Shown here: positions 35,106 to 38,358 of the stretch, piece by piece
Position numbering within the stretch: position 1 is the first letter of the stretch
Layout: every line of letters starts with the position of its first letter
Source: SIG78 sp045533055
GTDB lineage: Bacteria > Verrucomicrobiota > Lentisphaeria > Victivallales > Victivallaceae
Assembly: GCA_045533055.1 (NCBI GenBank)
Contig: JAZSHD010000242.1
Location: 1 to 38,358 of the forward strand
Length of the DNA: 38,358 nucleotides
Reading direction: 5' to 3'
Translations under genes and position numbers: made by a program
Notes under the pieces: model-generated
Told to the model about the DNA's origin: nothing
The model's input: the letters and a program-made list of their open reading frames with translations, nothing else
Database searches by the model: none

Positions 35106-37424
35106 TTAATATTTTTTGACCAGCAGTCCACGGTCAATATACATGCCGGTTTCTTTGGTGGAACCGGGGACATAACCCGGGCCGCTCATCTTGATCGAAA
35201 CCCAGACTTCATAACGATTGAAGTCTTTGTCTTTGCTCTTGTTGGCACTGTAAAAATCCTTGAGCATCAGCTTCGATGCCCAGCTCACATGGATATAACT
35301 GCTGGGATCAATGCTGATGACTCCCAAACGGTACCAGTGATATTTTTCGTCGGCGGGAGCAGTTTTGATTTTAATGGAAACTTTCTGCTTTTTGCGCGGC
35401 GAATAGACTCCGGCAGCAAGGGGCAGCAATTTTTTGTGCGTTTTGCCCAGCGGCACTTTGACCATGGCTTTGGGCTGACTGGAGTCCGGGTCTTTGACCG
35501 CACGGGTACCGGAGGGGGCATGACCTTTGAGATACTTTGAGGGCACTGTGATATATGCCGAACGGGGCAGTTTGGCAAGTTCCGGCGGCAGATCGTCGAA
35601 AACTACTGCTTCGGCAAACTCCTGTGCGAGATTTTCCCGGGCTTTCTGCTCAAATCTGGGCTTCAAGTCCAGAACTTCCAAATTAAGCAGCAAAGCGTCT
35701 TTGTACTCTTTTTGATACTCTTTGAATTCAGCTTCTTTACCGGGAGTGTTCCGGGTATAGGGGAAAAGCGAAGCGGTAATGCTCAACAGCTCCCACGAAA
35801 CATGGGCGGCAAGATTTTTGTCGTTTTTAACTTTCGCCAACCCCTGCTTGACCAGCTGGCGGGATTTGAGCAAAAAGTCGTAAGTTACATGGGGATAGTT
35901 GCGGTTTTCCCGCTGGTTCCACTCTTCAAGCGAAGTGGGAGTATCTTTCTGTGCCTGACGGAGCATATTGAAATACTGCTGCATTTCCGGTGCGGCAGCT
36001 CCATAATAACCCTTGATAAAGTCGCGGATGAGTTTTTCGGGATCCTGCGAAGCATCAAAGAGCAGCTGAAGCTCCAGAAAGATCTGCAGCTGGTGGAAAC
36101 TTAAAAATGTACTGCGGCCAAAGTGAAATTCACTTTCTTTGAAAATCCAGTAGAGATTTATATCCCGGAACAACCGGCAGTCGCCGATAATGGCATCCAC
36201 CGCAATCATCGGCTGAATGTTATTGGGGCACCAGAAGTAGTCCCAAACGCCCAAAACCGGAGATTTTTTCTGCCATTTGATCAAGCGGTCATAACCAAGT
36301 TTGTTCATCGGGTTGGTCAGGGGATACATGCTGTTGCTGTGGGCAGTGCGGTCGCAATGAATGAACATCACATTTTTTTCAAGCTCAAATTTTACATCCG
36401 GGTCCGACATATTCCGGTTGCTTGCGGTGCAAAGCCAGATATCCGGATAGACTTTTCTGACTTCCCGGGCAAGATAGTTGACAAATTCGGCGTTCAGCGG
36501 GAAAAATGTTCCATCTTCCTTTTTCCGTTTCTGACATGGGGCACATTCACAAAGATCGTTGGGGTTATCTTCGTAGGCAACACCATAAAGTGTCGGCGGA
36601 TTATCCGCATATTTTTTGCGTTCCTTTTTTATGCTGGCAAGGAGTTCCTTTAATGCCACCTGCCAGACTTCCTGATTGGTCAAACAGAGATTGCCCCGGA
36701 AACGCCAGTCCCGCTGACCGTTGGCGCGCATGGAATAATATTCCGGATGGGTTTTGAAATACTTTTTCGGAGGCACCAATTTATAAAATGTGTGCATCCG
36801 GGGGATGAGCTTGCTTTCCCGTGCCAGCGGAGTTATCCGGTCTTCTGTTGACCAGGACATGCGGTTGATCCGGTGAAAAGCGTGCCACTTTTTCTGGGTA
36901 TCGGGGTTAAAACAGCGATCCAGCAGAGAATAGATCTTCCGGTCAGTTACATCGGGTTTCTGGACTTTTTCAAAATCTTTGACAACTGGATCGGAGTTTT
37001 TGGGGTATACAGCACAATCCCCCGCCAGAGAATAAACTCCAAACTTTGTCTGCAAAAATGTGGATACGGCAAAATCGGTACCGGTGGGAGTGCCGCCAAC
37101 GAGGATAACCTTGCCGTTTCCTGCCTGCATTTTAAATTGCTGGGGTTCCATTTTTTTTACATCGATCCCGGCGGCTTGGGCAGCTTTGGTGTTGCCGATA
37201 TAAATTTTAACGCCGGATGCAGGAGCCTGACTTTCCGGAAAAACCTTGTAACTTCTGCAGGTCATCTTTTCCAGAGCCGTTTTCATATCTTCGACTGCCA
37301 CAGTTTCCCGGCCCTTCAGGGTATCCGGGTGAACGATCACGGCGTTTTGCAGTTTTACATCGGCAAACACTGCGGCGGTGGTACAGCAAAGCAGCATAAG
37401 TAAAAGTTTGATTTTTGTCTGCAT
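35106..37424 (-). CDS. Exported DUF4838 protein, likely glycan-active
   Basis: The 772-residue protein begins with a signal peptide (IKLLLMLLCCTTAAVFA, cleavage near 21). An alpha/beta domain (about 25-145: YIGNTKAAQAAG, KVILVGGTPTGTDFAV) like the N-terminal domains of GH20/GH67-type glycosidases comes first. DUF4838 follows: YSMRANGQRDWRFRGNLCLTN, GVAYEDNPNDLCECAPCQKRK, VWDYFWCPNN and a helical part. The C-terminal third (from about 610) is a likely carbohydrate-binding beta-domain. Catalytic residues are not established. The start at 37424 has TAGGAGAG at good spacing. It is flanked by the prepilin gene (23 nt) and the two hydrolases. Confidence 0.85.
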   Translation of the reverse strand: MQTKIKLLLMLLCCTTAAVFADVKLQNAVIVHPDTLKGRETVAVEDMKTALEKMTCRSYKVFPESQAPASGVKIYIGNTKAAQAAGIDVKKMEPQQFKMQAGNGKVILVGGTPTGTDFAVSTFLQTKFGVYSLAGDCAVYPKNSDPVVKDFEKVQKPDVTDRKIYSLLDRCFNPDTQKKWHAFHRINRMSWSTEDRITPLARESKLIPRMHTFYKLVPPKKYFKTHPEYYSMRANGQRDWRFRGNLCLTNQEVWQVALKELLASIKKERKKYADNPPTLYGVAYEDNPNDLCECAPCQKRKKEDGTFFPLNAEFVNYLAREVRKVYPDIWLCTASNRNMSDPDVKFELEKNVMFIHCDRTAHSNSMYPLTNPMNKLGYDRLIKWQKKSPVLGVWDYFWCPNNIQPMIAVDAIIGDCRLFRDINLYWIFKESEFHFGRSTFLSFHQLQIFLELQLLFDASQDPEKLIRDFIKGYYGAAAPEMQQYFNMLRQAQKDTPTSLEEWNQRENRNYPHVTYDFLLKSRQLVKQGLAKVKNDKNLAAHVSWELLSITASLFPYTRNTPGKEAEFKEYQKEYKDALLLNLEVLDLKPRFEQKARENLAQEFAEAVVFDDLPPELAKLPRSAYITVPSKYLKGHAPSGTRAVKDPDSSQPKAMVKVPLGKTHKKLLPLAAGVYSPRKKQKVSIKIKTAPADEKYHWYRLGVISIDPSSYIHVSWASKLMLKDFYSANKSKDKDFNRYEVWVSIKMSGPGYVPGSTKETGMYIDRGLLVKKY

Positions 37425-37447
37425 AATAGCACTCTCCTACATCAAAG

Positions 37448-38173
37448 TTATTTGTTGGTCTTATTGTTTATATAAAGTGCGTCAAATCCGCTTATGAGCA
37501 ACCGGTCAAGGTGTTCCACATGACCATCCCACATAAGATAATTGGAGCCGGTTTTGTGAAAATACCGGGAGTGGCCCATATCGGTCGGCTTTAATTTTTT
37601 ATCTTCAGTTGAAAAATGATAGGCTTGTGATGCCTGAGTATGGCCGCTGCGCATGCCATCTCTGCCAAACTCCATAACCGTAACCATTTGCGAAGGAGAA
37701 ACTTTAAGGTTGTTAGCCAGTCCATAAGTAGGATTGGCTCCATTGGGGACCCACGCATCTATAACGCCGGAAGCATTGCGTTCGTTGATTTGCGGCATGG
37801 CAACAACATTGGCATCGTAAGTACGCCAATATGCCCGATGAGCTTGCATACTTTCGCTTCTGGAGTTGTCTGCCGGGCATTTCAGGTGCAGCCAGTCGCC
37901 AATTATTGATTTCATGATCTTACCTTTTTGGGGATTGTCAGCCCATAAAAGTGAATACCAGGTGTAATTGGGATAAAAACGGTTGGCACTGTATTCTTCC
38001 ACCAGATGAAAAGCCACCGGCAGCCGCCCATGGTCGCCTTCGTATCCGGCAAGAGCTATGCCGACTTGCTTTAAATTGCTCATACACGATGCTTTCTGGG
38101 CAGCATTCCGTGCCGAAGAAAGAGCCGGCAAGAGCATTGCCGCTAAAATGGCAATGATAGCAATTACCACCAG
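37448..38173 (-). CDS. Prepilin-like DUF1559 protein, 5' end missing at contig edge
   Basis: These 241 residues begin LVVIAIIAILAAMLLPALSS, the prepilin-type N-terminal helix, and end with the DUF1559 H-x9-DG motif (HKTGSNYLMWDGHV). The expected start, a few basic residues then FTLIE before LLVV, is lost: the genuine sequence stops at 38173, which is exactly a codon boundary. The apparent start codon at 38191 and the first six codons (MATIRL) are read from adapter sequence and must be dropped. Lentisphaerae carry many such proteins, often beside glycan-utilisation genes, as here. They are processed by a prepilin peptidase; the role of most is unknown. Confidence 0.85.
   Translation of the reverse strand: MVVIAIIAILAAMLLPALSSARNAAQKASCMSNLKQVGIALAGYEGDHGRLPVAFHLVEEYSANRFYPNYTWYSLLWADNPQKGKIMKSIIGDWLHLKCPADNSRSESMQAHRAYWRTYDANVVAMPQINERNASGVIDAWVPNGANPTYGLANNLKVSPSQMVTVMEFGRDGMRSGHTQASQAYHFSTEDKKLKPTDMGHSRYFHKTGSNYLMWDGHVEHLDRLLISGFDALYINNKTNK
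38073..38173. repeat. 101-bp segment, genuine copy
   Basis: This segment is joined to true genomic sequence on its left and encodes the N-terminal helix of the prepilin gene. It is repeated exactly at 38258-38358. The copy is probably the insert of one short library molecule, as adapter lies between the two. Confidence 0.85.
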
Positions 38174-38257
38174 AAGTCGGATCGTAGCCATGTCGTTCTG
38201 TGGGCCAAGGAGTTGCTGCTTGCTGTTGTCTTCCTAAGACCGCTTGGCCTCCGACTT
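38174..38257. other. DNBSEQ/MGI library adapters and barcode (not genomic)
   Basis: 38174-38215 starts AAGTCGGATCGTAGCC and agrees with the MGI/BGISEQ read-2 adapter as I remember it, over 42 nt with one mismatch (38203). 38226-38257 is the reverse complement of the 32-nt read-1 adapter, ending GGCCTCCGACTT. Between them, 38216-38225 (CTGCTTGCTG) is a 10-nt barcode. The order insert-adapter-barcode-adapter-insert is that of a rolling-circle product, so this is an assembly artefact. Confidence 0.95.
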
Positions 38258-38358
38258 AAATTGCTCATACACGATGCTTTCTGGGCAGCATTCCGTGCCG
38301 AAGAAAGAGCCGGCAAGAGCATTGCCGCTAAAATGGCAATGATAGCAATTACCACCAG
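38258..38358. repeat. Artefactual second copy of 38073-38173
   Basis: It is identical over all 101 bases to 38073-38173 and ends at the window edge at the same base. It follows the adapter directly. A reading frame through it (minus strand, from the prepilin helix into adapter) is not a gene. The period of 185 bases (101 plus 84) is what repeated reading of one circle would give. Confidence 0.92.

Overview
The window looks like the end of a contig from a Lentisphaerae-type bacterium (Victivallales-like, gut or anaerobic). The evidence is a prepilin-like DUF1559 protein with the IAIIAILAAMLLPALSSAR signature, DUF4838 and GHL10 glycan-active exported proteins, an EF-G-like paralogue, and moderate GC. 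The taxonomic call is inference from gene content; there is no rRNA gene in the window.

Layout. (1) 1-2358: a non-coding stretch with strong hairpins, then an EF-G-like GTPase on the minus strand. (2) 2697-5402, plus strand: a PP2C phosphatase, an overlapping GNAT-like acyltransferase and a 10-TM permease. (3) 5392-19256, minus strand: a tight ten-gene operon with a good promoter at 19298-19326. In transcription order it encodes an exported protein, a GYF_2/zinc-ribbon GTPase, a GAP1-like GTPase-associated membrane protein, a 1033-residue one-TM coiled-coil protein, a GYF_2 multi-TM protein, a MotA/TolQ/ExbB channel protein, two ExbD/MotB-like one-TM coiled-coil proteins, and two tandem membrane-anchored VWA proteins. 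This is the most interesting system here: a GTP-controlled, probably ion-motive-force-powered envelope machine of the kind expected in predicted conflict/defence or signalling systems. (4) 19443-24332, minus strand: gnd, a lipoprotein, an orphan PAS protein and a GHL10 glycoside hydrolase-like protein. (5) 24588-28141, plus strand: topA, preceded by a 35-nt alternating purine-pyrimidine tract and ending in three novel C-terminal repeats, then a DUF4432 epimerase-like gene. (6) 28181-29510: an AT-rich two-gene restriction-modification unit (BglII/BstYI-like nuclease plus MT-A70 methyltransferase). (7) 29589-31146: a Gdx/SugE exporter, an exported surface-repeat protein, a GIY-YIG mini-gene between 70-bp direct repeats, and a CAU-anticodon tRNA. 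(8) 31217-32804: ridA and ilvA, a metabolically coupled pair. (9) 32962-38173: two metallo-beta-lactamase-fold proteins, a DUF4838 protein and a truncated prepilin-like gene, probably one glycan-related operon.

The last 185 bases are not genomic. Positions 38174-38257 match, from memory, the two DNBSEQ/MGI library adapters around a 10-nt barcode, and 38258-38358 is an exact second copy of 38073-38173. The contig really ends at 38173, and the apparent start codon of the prepilin gene is encoded by adapter.

All assignments come from reading motifs and layout. No database search was run, and family names are recalled knowledge.
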